Source: Puccinia triticina
Lineage: Eukaryota > Basidiomycota > Pucciniomycetes > Pucciniales > Pucciniaceae
Assembly (NCBI RefSeq): GCF_026914185.1
Contig: NC_070572.1
Location: forward strand, 620,001 to 684,000
Direction of reading: 5' to 3'
Length of the DNA: 64,000 nucleotides
Position 1 is the stretch's first letter; the number at the start of each line of letters is the position of its first letter. The notes below the pieces were generated by a model. It did not search any database. It had not been told where the DNA came from and worked only from the letters and a program-made list of their open reading frames with translations. This document shows positions 30,667 through 40,969 of this stretch, one piece after another. Both the position numbers and the translations under genes were made by a program.

Positions 30667-33600
30667 TCAAAAGTCTCCTACCATGCGGGACTTCTCATTA
30701 TGCCATGCTATTATTACTGGTGTAGTTATTTCCACTTGCTCATTATGGCCTACTTTCCTCAATACTTTAAGTTCTAGAAGTTCCTTAATGTGAATTTCTA
30801 GTGCTTCGCGGGACTTAGGGCTCGAGGGATACGCCGCTCTCCTTAGCGCGGGGGGATAAGGAGGTTTGCAAGTAAGTTCTATCTCAATGTCATGTCCGGA
30901 GATATTGCCTATGGGCTCCTCTTTTGTGCAAAAAGCTTCTTCATGTTCAAAGCAAATTTTTAACACATCTAGATGTTGGTCTTTGCTCAGTGTGTCACTG
31001 ACAGCAGCTTGAGACATGTAATCTTGACGGAAACGGTTCAGCTCTTTCTCGTCTTGGTTTCCTTTTACAGGGCTCTGAAAATTGATGTTACATATCTCAA
31101 ACTTCCTTTTCCAATCTCCACCTATAGTGTAGAACCTGTCTTTACTTTGGAAAACATCTATCCCGTAAAGACAGAATGCATCATTCCCCAAGATTAGGTA
31201 ATCACACACAGCATCTTCTAACACTACAAATTCTATATGTAGTCTAAGTGAACCCTTGGTGTGCGGGAAAATTAGTGGCATCTTTACAACTCCTATAGGC
31301 TTAAGTGCAGCATTACAACTACTAAACTTGGCACGCGGGGTTGGGAGTAATTTCTCCCGCCATCTTGGATAGTACCGGCTCAACAAGTTGGTACTGGTAC
31401 ATGAACAGAAGGCTCCAATGTCTAGGAGAGCTTTAACTTCTTCACCATCATAGAGAACAGTAGTGTAACTTGTTTTGCCTAGGGTATAACTCATACCTTC
31501 TTCTGGCTTATTAGTCATCAATTTGGCATCAGATACATGTCCGACTCCAGCGGAAGGGTTCCATTTTTGTGGCAAGTTTGAATCACCTTGGATTACTGTA
31601 ATGTGAAGGGGGTCACCCAAGTCTGCTTGAATCACGTTGCAGCGGGCTATTGGTTCGGAGCCACAATCCCCGGTGACACTCTCCCGGTCATTTTCAAAAT
31701 GTACTATATCAAACTGGGATCCAGTGTCAGAGTCGCCTTCGTCATCTGTAAACACCTCAATGTTATTAATCCTTCTGCGGGGTTTGGGGCACTCAGGTCT
31801 CTTATGGCCCTTTTCCCCGCAATTATAACACTCAGGAATATTAGCCTTCTTTGGCGCAGTTTCAGCAGGTTTTGTGCCGGTGGGCGCATTATCTCTATAC
31901 ACAGCACTCTTTCTTTCTTCATAAGATTTGGGCTTCTTATCTAAACCTTTTGCAGCAATCACCAATTCTATAACTGAGACTAACTCTGCTAAGTCTACGT
32001 CAGGATCCCGCAGGCGACACATTACATCATGCTCTAAGTCACCCCAACACTTTTTCAATATTTTCTTGGTGACAAATTTTTGAGAAGGTTGATCATATAT
32101 GCAGTCAATTCTCTTCTTTTGTGTCAAGCACCATTTGTAAGGCACATGTTTCATAGGGTCAAAGAAATCGGTTTCATATGCGGCAAGCATTTTATCTTCC
32201 CAGACGTCAGTGCCGTATTGTAAGTGGATCAGTTTCTTCCATTCCTTCCAGCTGATTTTGCCAACTGATTTCTTTTTTCCTACAAACCAATCTAAGGCCA
32301 TGCCTTCAAACAATCGGGGTAATCTGGATGTCACTATTTCATCTGACGCTTCGTAGGACTCAAGGAGATGATCTATGTAATTCATAAAGTATATGTGATC
32401 ATATTCTCCTTCGCCGGTGAATTTGGGCCATTCTTTGATGGGTGGCAAGAGTTTGTTCATTGCGAAAATATCAAAGTTGCTCAAATATGATGTGGTCTGT
32501 CTTGCTTGGTTTTGGTAAGGAGGGGTTTGTTCAACAGGTTCCTCTTTTTTGGGAGGCATTGATCTTTCTTTATTTTGAAAGACTCTCTCTTTTGTGTTCA
32601 AGAAAGGGTTATTAAATTGTAATTCTTCTTGAACAATGGATTCCGCCTTATTGGTCATGTGGGGCGGAGTTTGAATCCCAGAGGCTGCCTGTTTAAGGGA
32701 CTTAATCTCAAGTTTCAAAGTGCTAATTTGTTCCGAAACAGACTGAGTGATTTGTTTGGCAACTTCTTTGATTGTGTCATCCTGGTTACTGACAAGGTCA
32801 ATTAGAATTCGTAACTGAGCAGATTGGTGCTCCTCACGCTCACGCTGAGCTACCATTATCTCAGATTTAATCATGGTGATTACTTCATTTTTGAAGTCCG
32901 CCAGGCTGATGTCAAGATCAGTTAATTTGTCCTGCGCTGTGAGATTGGAGTCTCTTACTGCAGCAACAGTTTTAACTATGTCACGGAGTTCTCTCTCAGT
33001 TTTCTGAACTATTTCTCTCAGTTCTGGGATCTTAACAAAAGGTTCTTGGGACAATTCCAGCGATTTTTTTACGCCGGTCTCAATCATGTTACTCGTGGCT
33101 TTATAACAATCAATAATTTTGGAGACAGTAGTTTTATGGTAATTATTTGAGTTGTAATGTAATTTGTCTAGATTACTGTATACATTCTCAAACAAAGAAA
33201 AAATAAAGTCTCTGTCTATTGTAGGTGATCGTAAGCTTTGTCTAGTGTGTCCGCCACCTTCATCAGACGCTTCCATCGGATGACGTTGTCTCTGGCTGCT
33301 TGAGTTGGGGGTGCTTTGCGCTTTTTCCCGGTGTTTCTGGCTGGGTAGAGTTGCTTCATCACCGTCCAAGGATTCCAACCCTCGACGTAAGACTCTAGCT
33401 GTTTTTGAGCCATCAACTTCTGCGCCATTTTCTGGCTCTCTTGAGCTCTGCGGAGAGCTGTTCGCAGCTCTTCTGTCGCTCCTCCTTTCGCTTGGAGAGC
33501 TACACACTCCTGCCAGTTCAGGACGTGGTCGCGGACTAAGTCCTTGGTCTTGTCCAGCTTGATTAGCTGTTCTTTCGTCTTGAGGATAGTCCTCGCCGGA

Positions 33601-33864
33601 TTGGTCGAGGTGGTCGTCGAGGTACTCGGAACCGGAGCTGGGTTCTTCTTCTTGAACTTCAGGGAGCTCAGCTTCGGAGTCTTCTCCTTGGGAGGCTCGA
33701 CGGCTACCTCCGCGGCTTCCTCCTCCTCCGCGGCTTCCTCCTCCTCCGCGGCTTCCTCCTCTTCCGCCACTTCCTCGGCTTCCGCCGCCGGTGGCTTGTC
33801 TAGGATGCCTCTTGGGGGTGGACAGAGGTCCTTCGAGATCGGGTCTGCTCGATCGGGTGGACAT
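30667..33864 (-). CDS. gag: Gypsy-1 Gag-protease and start of RT
   Basis: 1065 codons. The N-terminus (1 to about 215) is low-complexity, Gly/Arg/Ser-rich. A long helical, probably coiled-coil region follows, then a retrotransposon gag domain (WFVGKKKSVGKISWKEWKKLI). Next are a CCHC zinc knuckle (CYNCGEKGHKRPEC, about 679-692) and a protease-like motif (ALLDIGAF, about 811, where DTGA is usual). The last residues, ITTPVIIAWHNEKSRMVGDF, are the start of RT. The stop TGA (30667-30669) sits where Gypsy RTs have Arg in GDFRALN, and RALN-type sequence follows in frame, so one C-to-T change (CGA to TGA) would explain it. Confidence 0.93.
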   Translation of the reverse strand: MSTRSSRPDLEGPLSTPKRHPRQATGGGSRGSGGRGGSRGGGGSRGGGGSRGGSRRASQGEDSEAELPEVQEEEPSSGSEYLDDHLDQSGEDYPQDERTANQAGQDQGLSPRPRPELAGVCSSPSERRSDRRAANSSPQSSREPENGAEVDGSKTARVLRRGLESLDGDEATLPSQKHREKAQSTPNSSSQRQRHPMEASDEGGGHTRQSLRSPTIDRDFIFSLFENVYSNLDKLHYNSNNYHKTTVSKIIDCYKATSNMIETGVKKSLELSQEPFVKIPELREIVQKTERELRDIVKTVAAVRDSNLTAQDKLTDLDISLADFKNEVITMIKSEIMVAQREREEHQSAQLRILIDLVSNQDDTIKEVAKQITQSVSEQISTLKLEIKSLKQAASGIQTPPHMTNKAESIVQEELQFNNPFLNTKERVFQNKERSMPPKKEEPVEQTPPYQNQARQTTSYLSNFDIFAMNKLLPPIKEWPKFTGEGEYDHIYFMNYIDHLLESYEASDEIVTSRLPRLFEGMALDWFVGKKKSVGKISWKEWKKLIHLQYGTDVWEDKMLAAYETDFFDPMKHVPYKWCLTQKKRIDCIYDQPSQKFVTKKILKKCWGDLEHDVMCRLRDPDVDLAELVSVIELVIAAKGLDKKPKSYEERKSAVYRDNAPTGTKPAETAPKKANIPECYNCGEKGHKRPECPKPRRRINNIEVFTDDEGDSDTGSQFDIVHFENDRESVTGDCGSEPIARCNVIQADLGDPLHITVIQGDSNLPQKWNPSAGVGHVSDAKLMTNKPEEGMSYTLGKTSYTTVLYDGEEVKALLDIGAFCSCTSTNLLSRYYPRWREKLLPTPRAKFSSCNAALKPIGVVKMPLIFPHTKGSLRLHIEFVVLEDAVCDYLILGNDAFCLYGIDVFQSKDRFYTIGGDWKRKFEICNINFQSPVKGNQDEKELNRFRQDYMSQAAVSDTLSKDQHLDVLKICFEHEEAFCTKEEPIGNISGHDIEIELTCKPPYPPALRRAAYPSSPKSREALEIHIKELLELKVLRKVGHNEQVEITTPVIIAWHNEKSRMVGDF
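33216..33770 (-). CDS. Overlapping ORF in the 5' part of Gypsy-1 gag
   Basis: A 184-codon open stretch in another frame of the same strand, fully inside the gag ORF; the frame is open up to the gag start. After an acidic Glu/Ala tract it reads like folded, basic-helical protein (VLNWQECVALQAKGG, LESYVEGWNPWTVMKQLY, DNVIRWKRLMKVADTLDKAY). The gag frame over the same bases is Ser/Pro/Arg-rich and looks non-coding. Either the element codes in two frames here, or the true gag runs in this frame and shifts by one base near 33216. The start is uncertain, because the reported first codon is GTG. Confidence 0.45.
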   Translation of the reverse strand: MAEEEEAAEEEEAAEEEEAAEVAVEPPKEKTPKLSSLKFKKKNPAPVPSTSTTTSTNPARTILKTKEQLIKLDKTKDLVRDHVLNWQECVALQAKGGATEELRTALRRAQESQKMAQKLMAQKQLESYVEGWNPWTVMKQLYPARNTGKKRKAPPTQAARDNVIRWKRLMKVADTLDKAYDHLQ

Positions 33865-33949
33865 GTTAGTTTATGTTTTTTTATTTATTTATTTATGTTT
33901 TAGTGTTTTTATACGGATTATTTGCAAGAGAAACTTGGACTAACCGAGT

Positions 33950-34390
33950 TCGTCCGCTTCAGAATCGCTTAATACGGGATTCTCAAACTTCTCGGCTTCT
34001 TTTGCAGTAAAGGAGCTTGTTTTTTCCTTGTTTTGTTCGGCCACTAAGCGGAAGAATCAATAATTTGTTAGAATTTTTCAAAGTAAATTTTTAAGTACGC
34101 AAAAAAAAAAGCGATTTACTTCTTTCCTTTTTTCTTTGAATTCTATTCAACCGGTGTTTGTTGAGTAGAAAGTTCAGAGTGATTCAAGCCTCTAAATCTT
34201 TTTTCTTGCTCTTTTCAACTAGGATCGTGCCGAGTTGGATTCTTTCTTCGCAGGTTAACTTTTCAAAGTCGTCCGGCTGGTAGTTTTTAATAAACTCTTC
34301 GTTTCTGAGTTTAAGATAGCGGAGGTAATATTGAATCAGCTCGGCGTTCTGTTGTAAATGAGCCACTGATGTGGAAAAATAAGAACGCAA
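33950..34390 (-). other. Gypsy-1 leader with a short ORF
   Basis: Between the 5' LTR and gag is a leader of about 840 bp. It holds a 68-codon ORF (34184-34390, protein-like: AELIQYYLRYLKLRNEEF, DDFEKLTCEERIQLGTIL). It also holds a second short open piece at 33950-34053 ending SEADELG, preceded by a strong intron 3' end (CCGCTTAG). The two could be exons of one small element-encoded protein. I do not recognise it. Confidence 0.35.
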
Positions 34391-34707
34391 AAAGCAAGTT
34401 AGGGAGGTTCAAAAGCGAGTAAAGAGATGATAGGAGATAATTCTGAAGGATTAGTAGCTTCAGAATTGTTCAGGGGTAAGTTGCGCGCGAAAGAGCGCGG
34501 TTTTTGAGCTTTACTAGACTAAAAGGTCAATCTAATGGTGCGATATAGCGCGCCGTGCTCAAACTGCAGAGTTTTCTAGACACAATCTAACGGTGATGTA
34601 AGCTAAAAGAATTTTAGAGGTAGGTTTGGTTTGGTTAATCGTCAGATAGACGAAATAGTAGGATTTTTTCTGGTTTTTTGGGATAAGTTCCCGGCCAGAC
34701 CCCCAAT

Positions 34708-35957
34708 TGTCAGGCTCGGTGATGCCAAGACACGAAGTCCTCTAGCTACACGAGTGACTGCGGCGAGTGGGCGCGTCTGTAGATGCGGTAAGATGATGGT
34801 TTATAAAGATTTATATCCCTGATGGGATGTAACGGAGGGGCCGCGAGAGCAGCGGAATGGTTAAGGTGCCCTCCGGGGCGGTTCTTACAGGGCCTGACAA
34901 GCAGGGGTAGTATGTCCTGTGTTGTCTGGGGTCCGACAAGCGGGGGTTGTTCGACAAGTTCCCAAGTATATAATTGATGGGGATTACTCCCGAGATGATA
35001 AAGAGAAAATGAGCTGGACTTACTGTTGGAGCAGGAGTCCAGCGACGAGCAATGAATCTAAAAACAATCTAACACAAGCTGAGAGCGAACTGATCAACAA
35101 ATATGTTCGGCGAAGTAGTGCGCTGCTGGGCGGTTAAAGTGATTGACGATTCTGGGGAGCCAGAGTCCTCCCAACACCGGCTTTTATGCTGTTTCTGGGA
35201 GGCTCGTCGGCTCGCTATTCTCCTGGATGGCCTTCCAATACATTTTGTTGGAAGGCACAGCCTCTTTACTGGTCTTGCTACTCGTAAGACCCGTATCTCT
35301 TGGATACCGGTCACAAGGAAGATTCTTTCTTCTCGGAACTCGTTTAAAGAGTTCTACTCGAAATGACACGCTAGAGATCCTCTGCTCTCGAGTGGAGGAT
35401 CACTAGGAGTCGGTTCCTATGCGGAGCTCTTCGGCGATTCGTGTCCGAGTCTTTCCGCTACTGTTGCTGCGACGGAGCTCGGAAGAAGATTGCTACCACG
35501 CGACCAGGTACTGTAGTTCTCTGAGTCGCGTGGCTTGATTGTTTAGCCGCCTACTGGCGGCTGTTGTTTCCATGCGACCAGGTACTACAGTACTCTGTAT
35601 CGCGTGGCTGAGTGATTTAGCCGCTAACAAGCCCACGTAGTTTTCGCGCAACCAGTGGCTGTCTGCTGAGTATTACGTGGGTCTTCTGAGTGGGTCTTTT
35701 TATACATGCTCCCTTGTTTTTGTTACTTGTACCTAGTTGGGATATATTGTACAGAAGAGATTCTGGACCGCGCGGCGGTCCCGTTGGTGTCTAGCTTCTC
35801 TAGGAAGCTATTTGTAATATTTAAAACAATTTAAAACAAATCTATGCTGCGCAGAGATCCGCGCTGCGGTCTGCTCTGCACCCGGTTTACGGTGCTCTTG
35901 GCTGCGCTACCGGAGCTGCAGGCGGGGCTCTATTCTAGAATGGTAGCCCGGCTGACA
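34708..35957 (-). repeat. 5' LTR of Gypsy-1
   Basis: 1250 bp, pair of 26635-27884. The minus-strand TATA-like box TATAAAAAG at 35696-35704 is the likely promoter of the element. Confidence 0.97.
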
Positions 35958-36599
35958 TCCATGATGGGCTATGGTCAAGATTGTGGAATCATCCCATTGA
36001 CCTGTTCAACCCTATTTGATCAAATTCAAGAAAAGACGATAACAGATCCAGCAGTATGCTACACAGTTGAATTTGTTTATGGAAGTAAGTTAATGGATCA
36101 TCATCTCAATTTTCAAGCTCACATAAAACATGCAAAACTTGCACTGACGCTCATTGGCAATCAGAATTTCTAGATCTACAACGAGCGTGTCTGTGATCTT
36201 CTGAACCCAAAGAACAAGGGCAACCTTAGATTCCGAGAGCATCCCAGCTTAGGTCCCTACGTCAAAGATCTATGAAAGCTGGCAGTCCAATGTTACAGCA
36301 ATGTTGAGACGTTAATGGATGAGGGCAACAAAGCCCAAATGGTTGCGGCAACAAACATGAACAAAACATCATCCCGTTCTCATTTGGTCTTTACACTCTT
36401 ACTGACTCAGCGACGAAAAGATGCAACAACCAGTATGGAGGGCAAGAAAGTCTCAAGAATCAGTTTGGTTGATCTTGCTGGCTCGGAGCGGGCTAACAGT
36501 ACTGGTGCTACCGGTGTGATACTCAAGGAGGGTGCTCAGATCAACAAATCTCTCACCATGCTCAGAAAGGTCATCTCAGCCCTTGCTACTGCCGGAGCT

Positions 36600-37024
36600 T
36601 GAAAAAATAGGTTACAAGCCCCTAGTTGGATTGACGGAGCCCGTAGTTGGATTGACGTGCAATCCGCATGCAGTGCACGCCAACAATATGCAAATTTGGC
36701 GTGCAAGCCAGTGGACGCCAAGAACTGTAAAGTTTGGTGTGAGCAGCCGTTCACTCCAGTGGAAGAAATGGGGACTCCTTGGCATGTCTACTCTTGCACA
36801 CCAATAAATTTGGCGTGCCAATGTCCTCACACCTCAAAATTGATAATGATTGGTGTATGTATTCCTGTACGCCCAATAATATGGCATGCATCCCTTGGCA
36901 CTCCCTTCTTCTGGGCGTACATCTTTGAGCACACCTCAAATCCTGGCATACTGACTTGTGTACTCCAATTTTATGGTGTGCATGTAGTCAAAACTTGGCG
37001 TGCATTTAGATTGACCCTATAACT
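36600..37024. repeat. TTGGCGTGC-rich repeat
   Basis: No gene. The words TTGGCGTGC and GCACGCCAA recur in both orientations with related forms such as GGTGTGCAT and TGTACGCCCA. Short subterminal words in both orientations suggest a non-autonomous DNA element, but I could not find its ends. Confidence 0.4.
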
Positions 37025-37027
37025 TAA

Positions 37028-37152
37028 GGCCCCGTTTGGAGCCAATATAATGTGGATTGTTGTGACATCTGATCAATTTTTGGCAGGCCTGATCAGATGT
37101 CAGGCAAAAAACCCATATATTGCCCATATTATATTGGCTCCAAAATGGGGCC
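37028..37152. mobile_element. Tourist-like MITE (125 bp)
   Basis: Inverted ends GGCCCCGTTTGGAGCCAATA and GGCCCCATTTTGGAGCCAAT (right end read in inverse) with a 3-bp duplication TAA at 37025-37027 and 37153-37155. Size, termini and TAA duplication fit PIF/Harbinger MITEs. The inside has a further inverted pair around GATCAG/CTGATC. Confidence 0.9.
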
Positions 37153-37498
37153 TAAAGAAAATCAAAAAAAGTTTGGCCAGATGAACTAAGAGAACATGGT
37201 AATGGAGATGATAAGCACAAGCCATCAGATCTTCTAGCTGATCCTAACTCACTACATATTCCTTCTTGACTGATGCTCTCTCAAACTCATGTATGAGCCT
37301 TCAAGTGAATATAATCCCTCAATTTTGATTTTTTTGATGATGTTACCTTTGCATTAATTTTTGCAGAGATTTTAGCTTCATTGTGGTTTCTTGATTGAGA
37401 ATTGAATTTGATGTGTGGATAAATATGGAAAAAGTGGTCTTGGTTTGAGAAACAGCTTTTATGAAGAATGAAAACTTTAGATACTAAACTTTGCATGG

Positions 37499-39093
37499 TC
37501 ACAGCCTTGTGTGAATCCATTTGAACATTGTAATCTGGGAAAGCAATTCCAAATATTTATCTGGGTGATACAATCTGATACCTGATTTCCCAAATTTGAC
37601 AGCCTTCAATTTGTACCAATATCCCAACAATGAAAGTGATACTGAGTAGAGTTTTTCCTTGCTTGGAGTATCCCAGCAAATCAAAACCTTTGATAATTCT
37701 TTCTGCACACTACCAAACAAATTGCCAGCTTCATGTTCTGTTGGCAATTTTGTTCTCAACCAACCAAGAAGTGGAAGACTATCATTGGATTTTTTAAATA
37801 AAATATTCCAAAACCATTCAATCAATTCTTCATGGGCACTCTGTTGTTGAGCTCCTATAATCACATCATCCAGCCCATTAGAGCTGGCCAGTCTGTGGAA
37901 ATAATCCAAACCTGAAAGAATTTCCATGATTCTGAATTCCAGTTTTACCATTGGTTTCAAATCTGCATCCTTTTTACGGCTAGTCAGACCATGAGCTTCT
38001 ACTAGTCTGACATTGACATTGTAACAATTTTGATCATCCACACCTTCCTTCTTTGAGTATACAATCACAATTGGATAACCGCTTAAACAAATTCTCTGGG
38101 GCCTTCTCCAATTCAAGACTTGATGAATTCTGACTTTATTGGACTGTTCTCTGAGTTGAATCTTGAATTTTTTGACAGTATTTGAATGGTCATTGTGTTG
38201 GATAGCATCCTTTGCACAAGCCACAAGGAGTGCACATTCTGCGCTTGGAAGGAGAAGTTGAAAACTTCCAGGATAATCTGTATCTTTGGCCTTTTGATGA
38301 TTGTGACCCTCCAGAGAGCCCTGGCTTGGCTCTGTCTGGGGATGGAGAAGATCTACTTGCTCTGCAATCCTCCAACAGCTCATTTTTTTCAGTCAAAGTG
38401 AAGCAATTCACAGACAGGCCAAATGATCATAACTGACTGTTCCACCCTGGTACATCTCCAATGTTGGGGCCCGCTATCTCGTGTACCAATTGCTTACTTG
38501 AAGATTCAGCACGGAAGTCCTGGGCCACATGTGGCTTGACCTGGGGATTAACATGTACTTGCTCTAGTGGCATTTGTCCAATAGTACAATTATTTGAGCC
38601 AGATTGAGATGATCTAGACTCAAAAGATAACAATAATAACTAACCTGTAGACTCAACTGAGTCTCTACTGATGTGGCGCGCAATTTGGTATTCTACTTGA
38701 TGATTGCTTGAAGAATCAGCCCAGAGTGACTCCCACCATGCATGATCTCTCTCTGATTAGAAGTCCAGGGTTTCAACTTCAGCAACAGCCATGAGAGTCA
38801 CTGATCCACTTACCCATTTCTTTAAAGTCAAAGGGTATTGGGTCCCATTGATCATGCAAATCACCAGATACTTCATGTGTTGTCTTTCTCCTCTTAGTAG
38901 CAATTTGTAATGCAATAGGCTCAGACCTTTCCACTAAGTCATCAACTTCTGCCGTGCAATGCAATGGAATGGTTGTCAATCCTCTTGGCGTGATGTTGAC
39001 AGATTCAAGGGGAGCGTAAACCAATAACATCAAGTGGCAAGTTAGGATAATTTTGGTGGCAATGCACCAAGGACAAATAGTGTGAATGATCAT
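37499..39093 (-). CDS. Unrecognised multi-exon gene (tentative)
   Basis: The main open piece is 37499 to about 38383 (up to 294 codons) and reads like genuine folded protein (RICLSGYPIVIVYSKKEG, PMVKLEFRIMEILSGLDY, LPLLGWLRTKLPTEHEAGN, ELLSQITMFKWIHTRL). Upstream pieces are 38427-38633 and 38779-39093. The latter starts with a hydrophobic stretch (IILTCHLMLLVYAPLESV) that could be a signal peptide, and its donor site GTAAGT falls at 38808-38813. I could not join all pieces in one frame, so the number of exons and the start are uncertain, and the gene may be decayed. I recognise no domain; it resembles lineage-specific secreted or hypothetical proteins only in style. Confidence 0.45.
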
Positions 39094-40792
39094 AGATTTT
39101 GTTAAGTTCCTGTGTCACATTGGCCAACAGTGTTTAACATGCAGCTTCTTTTAGCATCAGTCCATTCTCTTTCCCTGCCACAAATTATTTGTACCTGGGG
39201 TTGTTGGATGTACATGCTTCTCTTCCTACTGCGCAATTTGTTTCAGTCCGACTTTGACCCACAAATAAAAGTGGCAGCGGGGATCAGGAGCATGTTGTAT
39301 GATTGAGAATAGGGCTTGTCATTAGTAACAAAGTGTAATAGATAATGGTAATGCTGATTGCATTGGTATGTATTGGCAACCATAAGTTGACACAAACCTA
39401 AAAGATTTTTTCAGCATTCATCCTATCCCCGGACCCCAGGTACTGTAATTGAACCTGGAGGTCTAGAGCCTGATTCAGAGATGAGCCTCATCATGGTTGA
39501 CTTTTGACCTCTATAGTCATATTCCAAAAACCTAATCAATGCGCCAGCCTCAGAGTCAACATAGGATTAGCTGGCCCAAAGGCCGCTTAATGTCATTTTA
39601 TAAATACATAGGGAGTTGAAAATACGACTTCCAAATTACAGAAAGTCATCCATCATGTTACGTCGTGAAGACCATATAAGCGCGACGACCCTGTTTTGGG
39701 AGTCGTTCTCCCAAAACCATTGCCGGGGACGGGAGTTGTTCCTCTAAGTCTGCCGGATTTATTGATTTTGAGTTTTGGGAGTTGTCCACCCAAATCCCGT
39801 TGCGGGTTTGGGAGTGGGCTCCCCTTTGGCCGCGCCGTGGATCGACATTCTTGCCAAACGATCCCGAGCTGTTCCACTGATCACTCATGTCTCTCTTCAA
39901 CTGGTGGTCAACTGACGCATAAATCAAAAGTAGACCATCAAAAAGCGAGCACAGCAGGAGGGGGGGTACAAGTCACGAACACCGCCTCCAACACTCGCGA
40001 GCAAGCATCCGACAGCAAGTCCCCCCGGTGTGACTGGTCATACCCGTGCCGAGGACTTACTCCCTCTTGATGACCGTTCAAACCCATACCGAGAGGAAGT
40101 CCTCCTCATGACCGCTCATACCGACATGATTTCCTTTCAATCACCGGTCACACCGATAGGTTTTCCTCTCAACCATCGGTCAGACCGTTGGTCGATGCGC
40201 GGCCGTGAGACGTGGGCTATCTAACTCCGGGCTGCTTGAGTCTAGAGCCGTAGCACGCGAGCTGCTAGCGGGTGCATTCTGATCCCCGGCGGCTATCGTG
40301 CAAAACTCAAGAGAAAGCCGAAAGAAAGAATCTTGCTTACCATTAGGTTTTTGTCTTAACAGGAAATGAAAGCACTCATCGACGCTTTGAAGTCATATGA
40401 AGCAAGTCTCGATGGATCAAACGAGATGTATGCTCCGAGCCATATCACAAGGAGCAAGTCGTCTGCCCGAGCTTCGATTTACATACACCTTTCCTCGGGC
40501 CCTCAGTCCCGGTGGTCGTTGAAGGCAGAAGAAAGCGGCCATCACAGCCGTTTCCTCGTCCTCACTCGTGATCGAGGAAGGCAGAAAGGAGAAGTCGCGC
40601 CGAGGCATCACTGACGCAACCAACATGCTCACCGCGACGATGAGACAGGCTAAAGCACTTCGGGGATGAGACAAGCTGGACTGCTTTCTGCCGACAGGGA
40701 AACACTGTCCCAAAGGCTCTGATCAAACAATGTAGCTCGTCTACAAAACTGCAAATAGATGCTTCGCCGAGTATGAGTTTGCTCTGTCATTC
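39094..40792. other. Intergenic; repeats and palindromic array 4
   Basis: No supported gene. 39690-39830 repeats TTTTGGGAGT and TCTCCCAAAA words like those at the ends of the element at 57638-59161. 40020-40210 is a short, diverged palindromic array with TGACCG-TCA and ACCGGTCACACCGA words. The ORF at 40366-40614 has no recognisable feature and I do not count it. Confidence 0.45.
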
Positions 40793-40907
40793 ATATAAAT
40801 GCCCTCTAGATTTTGGGAAGACGGTGTGGTAACTTCTTCATACTCCGTTCATTTTACACCAGTCTATCATTACCACGTCTATCATTACCACGTCTATCAT
40901 TACCACA
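40793..40907 (+). promoter_or_regulatory. Probable promoter of the secreted-protein gene
   Basis: A TATA-like ATATAAAT lies near 40793, about 175 bp before the ATG at 40970. Between them, three direct copies of a 15-bp unit (TCTATCATTACCACG, about 40862-40907) lie in the presumed leader. Confidence 0.45.
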
Positions 40908-40969
40908 CCCTAGCTTTCAGCCACTTTCCCTCTTTTGATTCTTATTAATATTCTAGCAAGCATTGCACT

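Larger units (their letters stand above)
26635..35957 (-). mobile_element. Gypsy-1: young full-length Ty3/Gypsy retrotransposon
   Basis: A 9.3-kb element with a 5-bp target duplication TCCAT (26630-26634 and 35958-35962) and two 1250-bp LTRs with perfect inverted ends TGTCAG/CTGACA. I count about four LTR differences, which means a very recent insertion. Gag-protease and RT-RNase H-integrase lie in the same frame, separated by one TGA in the RT domain. A poly-purine-like GGTGGTGGGGAA precedes the 3' LTR (element strand). The element lies antisense to the kinesin fragment it splits. Confidence 0.97.
26601..36599 (+). pseudogene. Kinesin-3 motor fragment split by the Gypsy element
   Basis: Two plus-strand pieces, 26601-26634 and 35958-36599, form part of a kinesin motor domain once the Gypsy element is disregarded. 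Piece 1 carries the P-loop GQTGSGK and the next residues LYS. Piece 2 continues MMGYGQDCGIIPLTC. After an intron with GTAAGT and TTTCTAG ends (36085-36173) come [18 protein letters not shown], switch [11 protein letters not shown] and switch II DLAGSE, ending at RKVISALA. This pattern is that of the kinesin-3 (KIF1/UNC-104) family. Damage besides the insertion: an apparent 2-bp loss just before the intron, a TGA at 36273-36275, and truncation at both ends. The fragment was probably dead, or a partial copy, before or soon after the insertion. Confidence 0.9.
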
